Source: RGIG6307 sp964424345 (GTDB taxonomy: Bacteria > Bacillota > Clostridia > Lachnospirales > Lachnospiraceae). Taken from it: 22,573 nt of DNA. The stretch is taken from the NCBI GenBank assembly GCA_964424345.1, contig CAYRIK010000032.1, positions 1 through 22,573 of the forward strand, in the 5' to 3' direction. Shown in pieces: positions 22,138 to 22,573 of this stretch (position 1 is its first letter; the number at the start of each line of letters is the position of its first letter). The notes below the pieces were generated by a model. It searched no databases and was not told where the DNA came from. It worked only from the letters and a program-made list of their open reading frames with translations. Both the position numbers and the translations under genes were made by a program.

Positions 22138-22573
22138 CAGAAAGCCAGATTAAGAGTATTGTTGCTGAAGTGTTAGCTAAAATGCAGCTCAAAGAAGAAT
22201 CTTCTAAGATGCATGGTGTTTTTGGTGACATGAATACTGCAATCGAAAAAGCAAAAGAAGCACAAAAAGTGGTACGCACCATGACAATGGACCAGCGTGA
22301 AAAGATTATTTCCAATATTCGTACCAAGATTAAAGAAAATGCTGAAACATTTGCCCGTATGGGAGTTGAAGAAACTGGTATGGGTAATGTTGGAGATAAG
22401 ATCTTAAAGCATCTTCTGGTGGCAGAAAAGACTCCGGGTACGGAAGATATTACTACCATCGCATGGTCTGGTGACAGAGGACTCACTTTAGTAGAAAGAG
22501 GACCTTTTGGTGTAATCGGTGCAATTACTCCTTGTACAAACCCTAGTGAAACAGTTCTTTGTAACACAATGGG
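22134..22573 (+). CDS. PduP-like CoA-acylating aldehyde dehydrogenase, N-terminal part (cut by window end)
   Basis: Expected to oxidise propionaldehyde to propionyl-CoA with NAD+ inside the compartment. The ATG at 22134 overlaps the previous stop, with AAAGGAAG (22113-22120) a little far upstream. About 146 residues are visible. They begin TESQIKSIVAEVLAKMQ, an encapsulation peptide, then after a linker the ALDH domain starts (FGDMNTAIEKAKEAQKVV) and reaches LVERGPFGVIGAITPCTNPSE, the hallmark of the acylating PduP/EutE branch. The catalytic cysteine lies beyond the window. It is the third consecutive gene with a targeting peptide. Confidence 0.92.
   Translation, partial: MTESQIKSIVAEVLAKMQLKEESSKMHGVFGDMNTAIEKAKEAQKVVRTMTMDQREKIISNIRTKIKENAETFARMGVEETGMGNVGDKILKHLLVAEKTPGTEDITTIAWSGDRGLTLVERGPFGVIGAITPCTNPSETVLCNTM

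Noticed and set aside
1..22573. CRISPR arrays, insertion sequences, integrase or phage genes, attachment sites
   Set aside because: None were seen on reading both strands; gene order and codon use look chromosomal throughout.

Overview
This window is AT-rich chromosomal DNA from a Gram-positive anaerobe, most likely a gut Lachnospiraceae (Clostridia; Blautia-like or a close relative). The evidence is the Firmicute replication/translation cluster holB-ricT-methyltransferase-rsmI, the sporulation pair spmA-spmB, a DUF6472-type small protein, strong Shine-Dalgarno sites, and an oxygen-sensitive glycyl-radical enzyme with its activase. Genus-level assignment is an inference from gene content only.

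Layout. (1) 1-2809: the 3' part of a glycogen phosphorylase gene, a terminator, then a monocistronic pyruvate kinase. (2) 2943-8117: tRNA-Pro(CGG), then a housekeeping operon: guanylate-kinase-like gene, holB (DNA polymerase III delta'), ricT (PSP1 family, long charged tail), a TrmN6-like methyltransferase, rsmI and a 59-residue Cys protein missed by ordinary length cut-offs, closed by a strong terminator. It resembles the Bacillus tmk-holB-yaaT-yabB-rsmI neighbourhood with a guanylate-kinase-like gene where tmk would be. (3) 8160-9295: spmA and spmB, overlapping by ATGA. (4) 9373-11614: a membrane-anchored Mrr-like nuclease, a lipoprotein, a 360-bp regulatory gap and a TetR-family regulator. 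(5) 11752-14218: a fused FeoA-FeoB iron transporter under a promoter whose -10 lies inside a DtxR/IdeR-like iron box.

(6) 14255-22573 (continuing past the window) is the most interesting part: a deoxysugar (L-rhamnose/L-fucose) locus. A zinc alcohol dehydrogenase of the SorE-like type runs divergently from L-rhamnose isomerase. Then follow a B12-independent glycyl-radical diol dehydratase, its radical-SAM activase, a class II (fuculose/rhamnulose-phosphate type) aldolase, a GlcG/PduO-C-like protein and the start of a PduP-like CoA-acylating aldehyde dehydrogenase. Three of the last genes carry matching amphipathic encapsulation peptides, so this is the front end of a glycyl-radical-enzyme bacterial microcompartment (GRM5-like). 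Inferred flow: rhamnose to rhamnulose, then rhamnulose-1-phosphate (kinase not in window), cleaved to DHAP and lactaldehyde; lactaldehyde to 1,2-propanediol; dehydration to propionaldehyde inside the shell; propionaldehyde to propionyl-CoA. Shell genes are not in the window and should lie downstream.

The intergenic regions of this locus are unusually rich in dyad operators: paired AGGTTA half-sites and a hairpin/twin palindrome between the Shine-Dalgarno site and start codon of rhaA, and an 11-bp inverted repeat embracing the -10 of a perfect consensus promoter in front of the dehydratase. No CRISPR array, insertion sequence, integrase or phage gene was seen.
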